From: Coriobacterium glomerans PW2
Lineage (GTDB): Bacteria; Actinomycetota; Coriobacteriia; Coriobacteriales; Coriobacteriaceae
Direction: 5' to 3'
DNA length: 64,000 nucleotides
Assembly: GCF_000195315.1 (NCBI RefSeq)
Contig: NC_015389.1
Span: 1,054,001 to 1,118,000, forward strand
The translations under genes were made by a program, and so were the position numbers. Each line of letters begins with the position of its first letter. The stretch's first letter is position 1. The notes beneath the pieces were generated by a model. The model was not told the DNA's origin. It made no database searches and was given only the letters and a program-made list of their open reading frames with translations. This document shows, piece by piece, positions 35,893-44,815 of this stretch.

Positions 35893-36147
35893 TTACGTTG
35901 AAAAAGTGCAATCGGTGTCTAATCGGTGTCTGCTGATTCTCAGCAGTTTTTCAAAATCATGAACAGCATAGCTAATCTGAGGTACAATCAAATTCCAGTC
36001 GCTAGAATCGATTTGCTCAATCGCGCTGCTCAACGATAAAGCTTCGACAAGTATTTGAATACCTTTATCTACAATGACCTTCTTTATCTTCTGAACAAAA
36101 AGACTTGTTGACATTGCATAAGTGCAACACAGAACGATCTTTTTCAT
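35893..36147 (-). CDS. PTS lactose/cellobiose-type IIB component, short C-terminus
   Basis: A small cytosolic protein of 84 residues starting MKKIVLCCTYAMSTSLFVQK; Cys8 is the phosphocysteine. The VPQISY block is present. Family members have about 100 residues and end with a conserved Ile-Asp/Tyr-Gly region, which is lacking here. The C-terminus crosses an 11-base tandem duplication (35910-35931), and 11 is not a multiple of three. The protein may be damaged. It lies behind IIC and GH1 in one operon; no IIA gene was found. Confidence 0.75.
   Translation of the reverse strand: MKKIVLCCTYAMSTSLFVQKIKKVIVDKGIQILVEALSLSSAIEQIDSSDWNLIVPQISYAVHDFEKLLRISRHRLDTDCTFST
35910..35931. repeat. 11-base tandem duplication in the PTS IIB gene
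   Basis: AATCGGTGTCT is present twice without a gap. It lies within the last codons of the minus-strand IIB gene and changes the frame of its end. Confidence 0.85.
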
Positions 36148-36189
36148 GAATTGCCCGGTCCACAGTGTTGATATACAGCGCATTGAGTT

Positions 36190-37515
36190 CTATTGCTTCG
36201 ATTTTTCCTCTGCGAGTTGAAGATTTTCAGTGCGCTCGGACAGTTTTACAAATGGAATATAGATCAATACGCCAATGACGATAATAAATGCCTGAAGCAG
36301 CGCCGCACGGATATCTCCTCCCGTAGCAAGAAATCCTGAAAGAATCGGTGGGGTATTCCACGGAATGTAGACCCTCATATAAGCTATCAGTCCAAGCACG
36401 GTTGCAAAATATTGGATTGCAATGCCAAGCACCGGTATAAGGATGAACGGGACGAGTAGTGACAGATTGTAAACAATCGGATAGCCGAAAATAATTGGTT
36501 CGTTGATGTTGAAAACGCCTGGAAGGATCGACATGGAACATACTGCTTTACTCGCTTTGTTTCTCCCGACGATAAAGGTTGCAATAATCAAACAAATGGT
36601 ACAACCTGTGCCCCCCAGCTGACCAAAGTTGTCTAAAGACACCATGGTCAGCACATGGGGGATTCGTTCACCCGCTGCCGCGGCAGCCATGTTTTCTGAA
36701 ATGGCCACTGTCAAGATCGGTTGTAGCAGAGTTCCGTTAATGGTGCTCTGGTGAATGCCAAGGAAGAAAAGCAGATTCCCCATGGAGTAAATGAATAGCA
36801 CCGCAAACAAGCTTGTTCCGAGCTGAGCAAGCGGTTTTTGGACTACGTACTGGATAAGAGCGATGAGATCCAAGTTGAAAACAACAAGCAGGACCACATT
36901 GAACAAACTGACTATTGAAAGTGTAATGAGCATAGGGATCAATACATTGAATGTGTCAGCTACCGCAGGAGGAATGCCTTCCCCGAGATCGATTTTAAGT
37001 TTTTCAATGCTTGACAATCGAATAAAGATCTGACTGGCCAGCAGACCCACAATAATGCCTGCAAACAATCCCTTCACTCCTGTGTTATCAAAGATAAGCG
37101 CGTTGACAACGTTTACTGAATCTTTTGAGTCACTTGATAGCGTGGCCGACACACTTGCTGGCATGAGTACTATTAGAGCAGATAGTGAAACAACTGCGCA
37201 GGCAAGGGGGTTTTTGTAGAACATGTTTCTTGCAAGAAAATAACCTGAAAGTGCACAAATTATTACAGCACAGAAATTCAGCGTGCCGTTGGATATCGCC
37301 GTGCACCACAATGTTGCATATTTGAGAGCGTCACCTGACAACAATAAAGGAAAAACGGATGTGTTGAGAAGAGTCGCAACTCCGGCAAGAACGTATAAAG
37401 GAATGATGGTTGCGAAGGAATCCCGTAATGTCCTTAAATGGATTTGATTTCCAATCTTGGCGGCGATCTGGGAGAATTTCTCAAGAGCACCGCATTTATC
37501 GATACTATTGGACAT
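36190..37515 (-). CDS. PTS lactose/cellobiose-type IIC permease
   Basis: A 441-residue membrane permease with about ten segments. The blocks LRDSFATIIPLYVLAG at the start, PNxxHTxx-like LDNFGQLGGTGCTI and VFNINEPIIFGYPIVYN near residue 330 are those of CelB/LacE-type IIC. NEPI is the substrate region. It brings a beta-glucoside or similar disaccharide into the cell as a phosphosugar. ATG 37515 is fixed by AAGGAGAC upstream. GH1 ends 25 bases before it on the same strand. Confidence 0.92.
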   Translation of the reverse strand: MSNSIDKCGALEKFSQIAAKIGNQIHLRTLRDSFATIIPLYVLAGVATLLNTSVFPLLLSGDALKYATLWCTAISNGTLNFCAVIICALSGYFLARNMFYKNPLACAVVSLSALIVLMPASVSATLSSDSKDSVNVVNALIFDNTGVKGLFAGIIVGLLASQIFIRLSSIEKLKIDLGEGIPPAVADTFNVLIPMLITLSIVSLFNVVLLVVFNLDLIALIQYVVQKPLAQLGTSLFAVLFIYSMGNLLFFLGIHQSTINGTLLQPILTVAISENMAAAAAGERIPHVLTMVSLDNFGQLGGTGCTICLIIATFIVGRNKASKAVCSMSILPGVFNINEPIIFGYPIVYNLSLLVPFILIPVLGIAIQYFATVLGLIAYMRVYIPWNTPPILSGFLATGGDIRAALLQAFIIVIGVLIYIPFVKLSERTENLQLAEEKSKQ

Positions 37516-37540
37516 GTTGTCTCCTTGGTCTCCTTGTATT

Positions 37541-38944
37541 CTATTCAACGACATGTGTTGCTGTAAGTTTTCTCATCCAAGCTGCAGACTTCTTTTCGTA
37601 TCTCTCATAGTTGTGAGCGAGATCGACACCAATTATTCCATAACGGTTTTTGAAGGCATTCGTCCAAGACCAATTGTCGATAACAGCCCAGTAATGATAT
37701 CCGACGCAGTTTGCGCCCTCGTCAATTGCTCGGGCTATCCAAAACAGATGTTCTCGAATGAAAGCTATCCGATAATCATCTTGAACTAGCCCCTCATCGT
37801 CACGAAATAAATCTTCGTTTTCGACCCCCATGCCGTTTTCAGAAACGAAGAACTCAAGACCTGGATAATCGCGCTTGATTTTCATTCCAAAGTCGTAAAT
37901 ACCTTTGGGGTAGATTTCCCACCCACGACTTTCGTTCATCTTTCGCTTCGACCAGACATACGGTTTTGCGAAAACAGGATTTCCTTCATCATCAATCGAG
38001 TTGTCGGGTGCTTGAACGCGCATCGGCTCATAGTAATTGAAGCCGAGCCAGTCCACAGTGCCGAAGGATAGAAGCTCTTCATCACCAGGACGAATAGGCA
38101 GCGAGATGCCTCGTTTCCCAAGCGTGTCAAGAATATCGCAAGGCAGTGAGCCTCGCGTCACTAGATCGAGCCACCAACGGTTGTGCAGACCATCGACCAT
38201 GCGTACTGCATCCAGATCAGCGTCAGTAGGGCTGCTCTTCGTATAGGGTGGTGCAAAATTATTCACAAGACCAAGTTTCGCATCGTTTTGCAAGAGCCCA
38301 GCGGCCTTCGCGAGACGAAACTCGCGCGCCGCGAGCGAATGAGCGAGCGCAATGTGATACTGAACGGCACATGCACGTCTGAAATCTCTGATAAAGGGGA
38401 TATTCAAACCCTTTGTGTAACTGTTCTCTGGTTCCACGATCGGTTCGTTAAACGTAAACCAGCAGTGGACTTCATGCCCAAACTCGCGAAAGGCTAACCG
38501 GGCGTAGTTTGCAAACGCTTCGACGACCTCGCGATTTTCCCAGCCACCACGATCCAAAAGATACGCGGGCATGTCGAAATGATAAAGATTGATAAAAAGA
38601 TCAATGCCTTCCCGTTTTGCCGTGGCTATCATACGGTGGTATAAATCCGCGCCAGCCCGATTCAAGGCGCCATTTTGATCAACAAGTCGTGTCCATTGGA
38701 TTGAAGTTCGGGCTGTTGTCAGACCCAGACTGCGAAAGATCTGATAATCTTCTTCACATCGATTAATCATATCATTGCCCACGTAAGACCCAACTTTATT
38801 ATGAAAACAATCGATATCGTCTTGAGACCATCGATCCCATACGCTCTCCAGCTTTCCATACTGCTTCCACGCGCCTTCCGTCTGCGGTCCGGAGAGGGCT
38901 GCACCGAAGAAAAACTGCTGTGGAAGATGCGCCTTTTTTATCAT
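37541..38944 (-). CDS. Glycoside hydrolase family 1, probable 6-phospho-beta-glycosidase
   Basis: A 467-residue (beta/alpha)8 enzyme. The acid/base glutamate is Glu167 in TFNEP and the nucleophile Glu369 in FVSENG. YHWDMP is represented by YHFDMPAYL, and WSWTNAFKNRYGIIGVD is near the C-terminus. With a cellobiose-type PTS behind it, a 6-phospho-beta-glucosidase role is likely, cutting the imported phosphorylated disaccharide. The start ATG has GGAGG about 12 bases upstream. First gene of the operon, divergent from a GntR regulator. Confidence 0.93.
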   Translation of the reverse strand: MIKKAHLPQQFFFGAALSGPQTEGAWKQYGKLESVWDRWSQDDIDCFHNKVGSYVGNDMINRCEEDYQIFRSLGLTTARTSIQWTRLVDQNGALNRAGADLYHRMIATAKREGIDLFINLYHFDMPAYLLDRGGWENREVVEAFANYARLAFREFGHEVHCWFTFNEPIVEPENSYTKGLNIPFIRDFRRACAVQYHIALAHSLAAREFRLAKAAGLLQNDAKLGLVNNFAPPYTKSSPTDADLDAVRMVDGLHNRWWLDLVTRGSLPCDILDTLGKRGISLPIRPGDEELLSFGTVDWLGFNYYEPMRVQAPDNSIDDEGNPVFAKPYVWSKRKMNESRGWEIYPKGIYDFGMKIKRDYPGLEFFVSENGMGVENEDLFRDDEGLVQDDYRIAFIREHLFWIARAIDEGANCVGYHYWAVIDNWSWTNAFKNRYGIIGVDLAHNYERYEKKSAAWMRKLTATHVVE

Positions 38945-38978
38945 TTTCTTGCCTCCGTCTGTATAAAACATAACTTAT

Positions 38979-39023
38979 AGAAATATAGTATATATATTAA
39001 TAAAAACTAAATATACTATTTCT
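38979..39023. promoter_or_regulatory. Inverted repeat between GH1 and GntR genes, probable operator
   Basis: AGAAATATAGTATAT (38979-38993) and ATATACTATTTCT (39011-39023) form an interrupted inverted repeat with an A+T-rich spacer in the 190-base divergent region. GntR/UTRA repressors bind such A+T-rich symmetric sites. The spot fits control of both genes. Confidence 0.55.
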
Positions 39024-39135
39024 TTGATGAACGGTAGAAATCCTTTTTTAAATGGATCAATATGTCTAAGTGATATCTGCTGATATACTCAACTAACCAG
39101 AAACCAATTTGCGAACAGGGAGCTATCAGATAATC

Positions 39136-39876
39136 GTGTTAAAATGCGATTTCATTGCTGAGGATTTACAACAGAAGATTCTAAGCAATCACTACAAACC
39201 AAATGATCAGCTACCCACCGCTGATGAACTTTGCAAGATATATGGAGTAAGCAAGATCACGGTAAATAAAGCGATGACCGAACTCGTACATCGTGGTCTT
39301 GTTTCGAGAAAACGAGGTGTGGGATCTTTTGTCAACAGAATGGGAAGTGCCAGTGGCAGAACTTCATCTTTTGACTGGAAAGATGCGACGTTAATTGAAG
39401 GCACAAAATCACATTATCAGCAAAGCGGGGTTAAAGTCAGGTCAGTTGTGCATGCGTTTTCCGTTATTCAGGCCAATACTATAGTTTGTGACGCGTTGGG
39501 AATTAACAGCGGTTTTGTGTATTACATCTGCCGGTCGCGCTTTATCGAAGAGCGCCCGCTTCAAACTGAATACACTTACATGCCAATTTCAATTATCCCG
39601 GGACTGAGCCAAGAGGATGTGGAGGATTCGATCTATCAGTTTATTGAGCATAAGCTCCATCTTAGTATCAGTAGTTCCCATTCAACTATTCGGGCGGTGT
39701 TGGCCTCACCGGATGAATGCAAGTGGCTTGGGGTTTCCTTCAATACGCCGTTGCTTGAAGTCGAGCAGACTGCATTTCTGGGAGATGGGACCATATTCGA
39801 GTATTCGGTAACACGGCACACTGAATTCAGCGAACCGGAGCGCACGGTCAAACTCCACAAGCGAAAAAGCGGCTGA
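39136..39876 (+). CDS. GntR-family regulator with UTRA domain
   Basis: About 246 residues. N-terminal winged helix: DLQQKILSNHYKPNDQLPTADELCKIYGVSKITVNKAM, RGVGSFV. C-terminal UTRA effector domain with FIEERPLQTEYTYMP and the final EYSVTRHTEF. Regulators of this kind respond to phosphosugars such as glucosamine-6-P or 6-phospho-beta-glucosides. GTG 39136 is preferred since GGGAG precedes it; TTG 39109 is an alternative. Divergent from the GH1-PTS operon, which it most likely controls. Confidence 0.92.
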   Translation: MLKCDFIAEDLQQKILSNHYKPNDQLPTADELCKIYGVSKITVNKAMTELVHRGLVSRKRGVGSFVNRMGSASGRTSSFDWKDATLIEGTKSHYQQSGVKVRSVVHAFSVIQANTIVCDALGINSGFVYYICRSRFIEERPLQTEYTYMPISIIPGLSQEDVEDSIYQFIEHKLHLSISSSHSTIRAVLASPDECKWLGVSFNTPLLEVEQTAFLGDGTIFEYSVTRHTEFSEPERTVKLHKRKSG

Positions 39877-40599
39877 AGGGGTCTTTGCTAGAGAGCCTGC
39901 CCCAAAGGCGAAAATGAAAAGTTATATTAAGGCTAGTCCGCGAAGGGCCCGATTGCCGAGATTATTGATGGCACATAGCAAAACGCATTGGTTCATGTCG
40001 ATAGTAATGCGAGTACTACTGTATCAAACAGCCGCAGCCTTCCTGGCGACGGGCGTCATTCACTAACTAGTTTCACCTGACTTTAAACCGGTTTCGATAC
40101 GGGTTCTGAGCTTCATCTCACCGCAGAGTTCTGATCTATCTTACTCAGCAGTGACTTCGTGTCGGCGGCAACCTTCGAGTCGTGAATGAATCATGTCAGA
40201 TCCCACAACGAAATTGTCCGAGATACTGCCAACATCTCACTCTTGCTACTTCGTCTCCCTTTCGTTTTTGCTATGACTTGTTGCAAAGGATCTCGGCGCA
40301 CTGGCGGGTACCGGATTAAGAAGGGTATTGGCAGCCCGACGCTTCGATCGTCCTATATGCGCTAGTCGAGATTGCTGTCTCGTGGGCAATACTTCAGGCA
40401 GCTCCATGTTCTTTCAAGAAACCTTGGTTTCATTTTGAGAATATCGTGGTTCGTGTTCCTGCTTGTCGCGTATCTGCATTAATTCTTTTTTTGCATTTTG
40501 GGCGTCGCATCGGCATGTCATCGATAACAGTAAGCTTCACAGATCTAATTCTCGTTGTCACATGCGGGCAATTGTAAAACGAAAATGATGTCGCGCTTA
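39877..40599. other. About 720 bases without a supported gene
   Basis: No open frame of convincing coding character on either strand. The base composition is intermediate and stop codons occur in all frames. It may be decayed sequence. A long minus-strand frame beginning in hydE and running to 40597 is a shadow of hydE. Confidence 0.45.
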
Positions 40600-40820
40600 C
40601 ATCAATATCGTCGCCGAAGCTTGACTTCGTCGAGTCGAACTCCTATAAAGAAGATCTCGTGAGCGGCCGTATGCAAGCGGTCGCGCGCAAGAGGTTCGTT
40701 GCGCCCGGTGGCGTCTCGAGCTGAAGGGTTCTGATGGCAAAGATCGTGTTCTGAGCCGAAAGACGCACTCCGCACCTCTGATCGCCCCTCCAATCGACAC
40801 CGCGTCGGGAGTCCTCAGAT
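40600..40820 (+). ncRNA. Candidate structured leader RNA upstream of hydE
   Basis: Several helices can be drawn: GCGGCCG/CGGTCGC (40663-40669 with 40678-40684), directly followed by GCGCAA/TTGCGC (40685-40690 with 40699-40704), then GCGTCT/AGACGC (40711-40716 with 40761-40766) enclosing about 44 bases. An intrinsic terminator follows at 40821. Back-to-back helices plus a terminator right before a gene suggest an attenuator or a separate small RNA. It does not match riboswitch consensus sequences I know (TPP, cobalamin, lysine, SAM, glycine, T-box). Confidence 0.3.
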
Positions 40821-40850
40821 GCACCCGTCTTTCGGACGGGTGCTTTTTTT
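40821..40850 (+). terminator. Strong intrinsic terminator 29 bases before hydE
   Basis: Perfect nine-base-pair stem GCACCCGTC / GACGGGTGC with loop TTTCG and seven T directly after. No protein gene ends upstream, so it closes either a leader RNA or a small RNA. hydE begins at 40879. Confidence 0.9.
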
Positions 40851-40878
40851 GCCGTCGCCGTCTGTGTCGGGAGGCAGC

Positions 40879-41976
40879 ATGCTCGAGGTCATCGACAAGC
40901 TCTATGAGACGAGGCATCTGACGCGCGACGAATGGGTCGCGCTGATCGAGGCGCAGCGCTCCGAGGAGCGACATCATCTCACTCAAAAGGGGGCAGCGCC
41001 GTCGACGGACGCTGCGGACGGGCCGCTCACGGCTTATCTGTTCGAGCGCGCCCGCGCCGTTCGCAGACAGCGCTACGGCGACAAGGTCTTCATCCGTGGT
41101 CTCATCGAGATATCGAACCGGTGCCGCAACGACTGTCTCTACTGCGGCATCCGAAGGAGCAATGAATGCGCCGAGCGCTACCGGCTGCAGCCCGCAGACA
41201 TCATCGCCTGCACCGACAAGGGCTACGAGCTCGGGTTTCGCACCTTCGTCATGCAGGGCGGCGAGGATCCGTTCTTCACCGACGAGGTGCTCTGCCCGCT
41301 CATCGAGCGCATCAAGGCGAACCACCCGGACTGCGCCATCACCCTGTCGCTCGGCGAGCGCACCCGCGAGAGCTACCAGCGCCTGTTCGACGCCGGTGCC
41401 GATCGCTACCTGCTGCGCCATGAGACCGCGACCGATGCGCACTACCGCCGGCTCCATCCCTCAGAGCTCAGTCTGGCCACCCGCAAGGCCTGTCTGTCGA
41501 ACTTGAAGGAGATCGGCTATCAGACCGGCGCCGGCTTCATGGTCGGCTCGCCCTACCAGACCGTGGAGAACCTTGCCGACGACATGCTCTATCTCGACGA
41601 GCTGCAGCCGCAGATGGTCGGCATCGGCCCGTTCATCCCGCACCGGGACACGCCGTTTCGCGACCACGCCGCCGGCTCGGTCGCACAGACCCTGTTCTTC
41701 CTCGGCTGCCTGCGTCTCATGCTGCCCGCATCGCTGCTTCCGGCGACCACGGCGATCGGCACGCTCGATCCGCAGGGCCGCGAGAAGGGGATGCTCGCAG
41801 GGGCCAACGTGGTCATGCCCAATCTCTCGCCGCCTGAGAACCGCGGCAAGTACCTGCTGTACAACGACAAGCTCGCGACCGGATGCGAGGCCGCCGAGCA
41901 CCTGCGCGAGCTGGATCGCCGCTTCGCCGCGGTCGGGATGCGCATCGCCGTCGATCGCGGGGACTTCGCCGGATGA
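40879..41976 (+). CDS. hydE: [FeFe]-hydrogenase maturase HydE (radical SAM)
   Basis: A 365-residue radical SAM enzyme. The cluster motif CX3CX2C is at Cys82, Cys86 and Cys89 (NRCRNDCLYCG). MQGGEDPFF and YLLRHETATDAHYRRLHP are HydE-like, and the protein ends in a BATS-type domain (GANVVMPNLSPPENRGKYLLY). HydE takes part in making the diiron dithiomethylamine subcluster of [FeFe]-hydrogenase. The true ATG has GGGAGG upstream. It heads the hydE-hydG-hydF-regulator operon. Confidence 0.93.
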   Translation: MLEVIDKLYETRHLTRDEWVALIEAQRSEERHHLTQKGAAPSTDAADGPLTAYLFERARAVRRQRYGDKVFIRGLIEISNRCRNDCLYCGIRRSNECAERYRLQPADIIACTDKGYELGFRTFVMQGGEDPFFTDEVLCPLIERIKANHPDCAITLSLGERTRESYQRLFDAGADRYLLRHETATDAHYRRLHPSELSLATRKACLSNLKEIGYQTGAGFMVGSPYQTVENLADDMLYLDELQPQMVGIGPFIPHRDTPFRDHAAGSVAQTLFFLGCLRLMLPASLLPATTAIGTLDPQGREKGMLAGANVVMPNLSPPENRGKYLLYNDKLATGCEAAEHLRELDRRFAAVGMRIAVDRGDFAG

Positions 41977-42021
41977 GCCATAGCGCAACAGCCCGAATCT
42001 CACGAAAGGAAGAGGGACATC

Positions 42022-43467
42022 ATGTACACGTATGATCCGAAATCTCTGGTCGCCGACGAGTTCATCAACCACGAGGAGATCCTGGCCACACTGGCCTGGG
42101 CCGATGCGAACAAGGACAACGTCGAGCTGATCGACGCCATTCTAAACAAGGCGCGCCCGCGCCGCACCGAGACCGGCGTCAGCTGCGCCGGTCTCAGCCA
42201 TCGGGAGGCCTCGGTGCTGCTCGCCTGCGAGGATCCCGAGCGGATCCAGCGGATGTATCATCTGGCGAAGGATATCAAGCAGGCCTTCTACGGCAACCGC
42301 ATCGTGATCTTCTGCCCGCTGTATCTGTCGAACTACTGCGTCAACGGCTGCGTCTACTGCCCGTATCACGCCAAGAACAAGCACATCCCCCGTAAGCGCC
42401 TCACGCAGGAGGAGGTGGCGCGCGAGGTCATCGCGCTGCAGGACATGGGTCACAAGCGCCTGGCCATCGAGGCGGGCGAGGATCCCAAGATGAGCCCGAT
42501 CGAGTACATCTTGGAGTGCATCGAGACGATCTACGCCATCAAGCACAAAAACGGCGCGATCAGGCGGGTGAACGTCAACATCGCGGCCACCACCGTCGAA
42601 AACTACCGCCGCCTGAAGGACGCCGGCATCGGCACCTACATCCTGTTCCAAGAGACCTACGACAAGAAGAGCTACCTGGAGCTTCATCCCACCGGCCCCA
42701 AGCATGACTACAACTACCACACCGAGGCGATGGACCGCGCCATGGAGGGCGGCATCGACGACCTGGGTCTGGGCGTCCTGTTCGGACTCGAGCGCTATCG
42801 CTATGAGTTCGCCGGGCTGCTCATGCATGCCGAGCACCTCGAGGCCGTCCACGGCGTCGGGCCGCACACGATCAGCGTGCCGAGGATCAATGCGGCCGAC
42901 GACATCGATCCGTCGACCTTCGCCAACGGCATCGATGACGACACCTTCGCGAAGCTGTGCGCCCTCATCAGAATCGCCGTTCCGTACACCGGCATGATCA
43001 TCTCGACGCGCGAGAGCCAGAAGGTCCGCGAGCAGGTGATCGGGCTGGGCGTCTCACAGGTCAGCGGGGGGTCGCGCACCTCGGTGGGCGGCTACGCCGA
43101 GCCGGCACGGCCCACCGAGACCGAGCAGTTCGACGTCTCCGACCAGCGCTCGCTCGATGAGGTGGTTCGCTGGCTCATGGAGCTGGGCTACATTCCATCA
43201 TTCTGCACCGCATGCTACCGCAAGGGGCGCACCGGTGACCGCTTCATGGCTCTGTGCAAGACCGGCCAGATCCAGAACTGCTGCCACCCCAACGCGCTCA
43301 TGACCCTCAAGGAGTTTCTCATGGACTACGCGAGCGAGGAGACCCGCGCCATCGGCGAGGCGCTGATCGAAGCCGAGATGAACAACATCCCCAAGGAACG
43401 GGTGCGCGAGATCTGCGGTGATCACCTGAGCAAGATCGAGCAGGGGATCCGTGACTTCCGGTTCTAG
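42022..43467 (+). CDS. hydG: [FeFe]-hydrogenase maturase HydG (tyrosine lyase)
   Basis: A 481-residue radical SAM enzyme that cuts tyrosine to give CO and cyanide for the H-cluster. N-terminal CX3CX2C at Cys106, Cys110, Cys113 (YCVNGCVYCPYH). The C-terminal auxiliary cluster ligands are CTACYRKGRTGDRF and the following C residues in CKTGQIQNCCHPNA. These C-terminal cysteines separate HydG from ThiH. It begins 45 bases after hydE with GGAAGAGGG upstream. Confidence 0.96.
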   Translation: MYTYDPKSLVADEFINHEEILATLAWADANKDNVELIDAILNKARPRRTETGVSCAGLSHREASVLLACEDPERIQRMYHLAKDIKQAFYGNRIVIFCPLYLSNYCVNGCVYCPYHAKNKHIPRKRLTQEEVAREVIALQDMGHKRLAIEAGEDPKMSPIEYILECIETIYAIKHKNGAIRRVNVNIAATTVENYRRLKDAGIGTYILFQETYDKKSYLELHPTGPKHDYNYHTEAMDRAMEGGIDDLGLGVLFGLERYRYEFAGLLMHAEHLEAVHGVGPHTISVPRINAADDIDPSTFANGIDDDTFAKLCALIRIAVPYTGMIISTRESQKVREQVIGLGVSQVSGGSRTSVGGYAEPARPTETEQFDVSDQRSLDEVVRWLMELGYIPSFCTACYRKGRTGDRFMALCKTGQIQNCCHPNALMTLKEFLMDYASEETRAIGEALIEAEMNNIPKERVREICGDHLSKIEQGIRDFRF

Positions 43468-43514
43468 GGAGTCCCTGAGCGCCGCGCACGTGAACGTGAT
43501 GAAAGGAAACCGAG

Positions 43515-44783
43515 ATGTCCATGAGCCTCAATGACACGCCGCGCGCCAACCGGGTGCACATCGGCTTCTTCGGTCGCAGGAACGCGGGCAAGTCGAGCCT
43601 CGTGAATGCGGTGACCGGGCAGGATCTCGCCGTGGTGTCCGACACCCCCGGCACGACCACCGATCCGGTCTACAAATCGATGGAGCTGCTGCCGCTGGGT
43701 CCGGTGGTGATCATCGACACGCCGGGCTTTGATGACACCGGCGAGCTCGGCGAGCTGCGGGTCAAAAAGACGCGGCAGGTGCTCAACAAATGCGACATCG
43801 CGATTCTCGTCTACGATGCGGCGTCCGGTGTGACCGCAGCCGATCGCCAGCTGCTCGAGCTGATCCGCGACCGGGGGCTGCCGCATCTCATCATCGCCAA
43901 TAAGTCCGATCGTGGCGCTGCAGCGGGCGACAGCGCCACGGCGGGCCCTGACGCAGCGACAGCATCATCAGCCAGCGCTGCTGCGCCGACAGACAATGAG
44001 GCACTGTGCGTGAGCGCGCTCAGCGGACAGGGGATCCACGAGCTCAAGGAGCGCATCGGCGCGCTCGCCGGCACCGACCGGCACGAGCGGCACCTCGTCG
44101 GCGATCTTCTGAGCCCCGGGGATCTGTGCGTGCTCGTCGTGCCCATCGACTCCGCCGCGCCGAAAGGCCGACTCATTCTGCCGCAGCAGCAGGCGATTCG
44201 CGACATCCTCGACGCTGACGCCACGGCGCTCGTGCTCAAGGAGGATCAGCTGGCGTCGACGCTGGACATCCTCGGCAGGCAGCCGACCATGGTCATCACC
44301 GACAGCCAGGTGTTCGGCAGGGTCGCGCGCGACACGCCCGTGGACGTCCCGCTCACCTCGTTTTCCATTCTCATGGCCCGCTACAAGGGATTTTTGGATG
44401 CCGCGGTGCAGGGTGTGCGAGCCGTCGATCGACTCCGCGACAAAGACCGCGTGCTCATCGCCGAGGGATGCACCCATCATCGTCAGTGCGACGATATCGG
44501 CACGGTCAAGATCCCGAGATGGCTGCACGAGCGCACCGGTCGCGATCTTCAGCTGGAATGGGTGTCGGGCACGGAGTTTCCGGAGGATCTCACCGATTAC
44601 GCTTTGATCATCCACTGCGGGGGATGTATGCTCAACGAGCGGGAGATGCGGCACCGAATGGCGTGCGCGGCCGACAGCGGTGTTCCGTTCACGAACTACG
44701 GAACGCTCATCGCGCATCTGCACGGCATCTTGGAGCGCAGCCTCGAGCTGTTCCCGCATCTGAGGGCGGAGAGATCCGCGTAA
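43515..44783 (+). CDS. hydF: [FeFe]-hydrogenase maturation GTPase HydF
   Basis: A 422-residue scaffold GTPase. G1 motif GRRNAGKSS near residues 20-28, DTPG and NKSD follow. A low-complexity Ala-rich insert near residues 135-160 lies after the NKSD region and is longer than usual. The C-terminal cluster domain has CxH (EGCTHHRQC) and HCGGC, matching the CxH...CxxC ligands of HydF. It receives the precursor from HydE and HydG and delivers it to HydA, for which no gene is in the window. Confidence 0.95.
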   Translation: MSMSLNDTPRANRVHIGFFGRRNAGKSSLVNAVTGQDLAVVSDTPGTTTDPVYKSMELLPLGPVVIIDTPGFDDTGELGELRVKKTRQVLNKCDIAILVYDAASGVTAADRQLLELIRDRGLPHLIIANKSDRGAAAGDSATAGPDAATASSASAAAPTDNEALCVSALSGQGIHELKERIGALAGTDRHERHLVGDLLSPGDLCVLVVPIDSAAPKGRLILPQQQAIRDILDADATALVLKEDQLASTLDILGRQPTMVITDSQVFGRVARDTPVDVPLTSFSILMARYKGFLDAAVQGVRAVDRLRDKDRVLIAEGCTHHRQCDDIGTVKIPRWLHERTGRDLQLEWVSGTEFPEDLTDYALIIHCGGCMLNEREMRHRMACAADSGVPFTNYGTLIAHLHGILERSLELFPHLRAERSA

Positions 44784-44815
44784 CGCCAACGGCACGCAGC
44801 CGAAAGGGGAGAGAG

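Noticed and set aside
31824-40130. Shared 14-base string TCTCACCGCAGAGT at about 31826 and 40117
   Set aside because: A match of that length is expected by chance in 64 kb, and the flanks do not match.
40700-40740. T-box leader suggested by GGTGGCG
   Set aside because: The full T-box sequence and its antiterminator partner are missing, and hydE is not a typical T-box target.
40597-41457. Long minus-strand frame over hydE
   Set aside because: It is the mirror of hydE coding sequence; hydE has complete radical SAM motifs, so the minus frame is a shadow.
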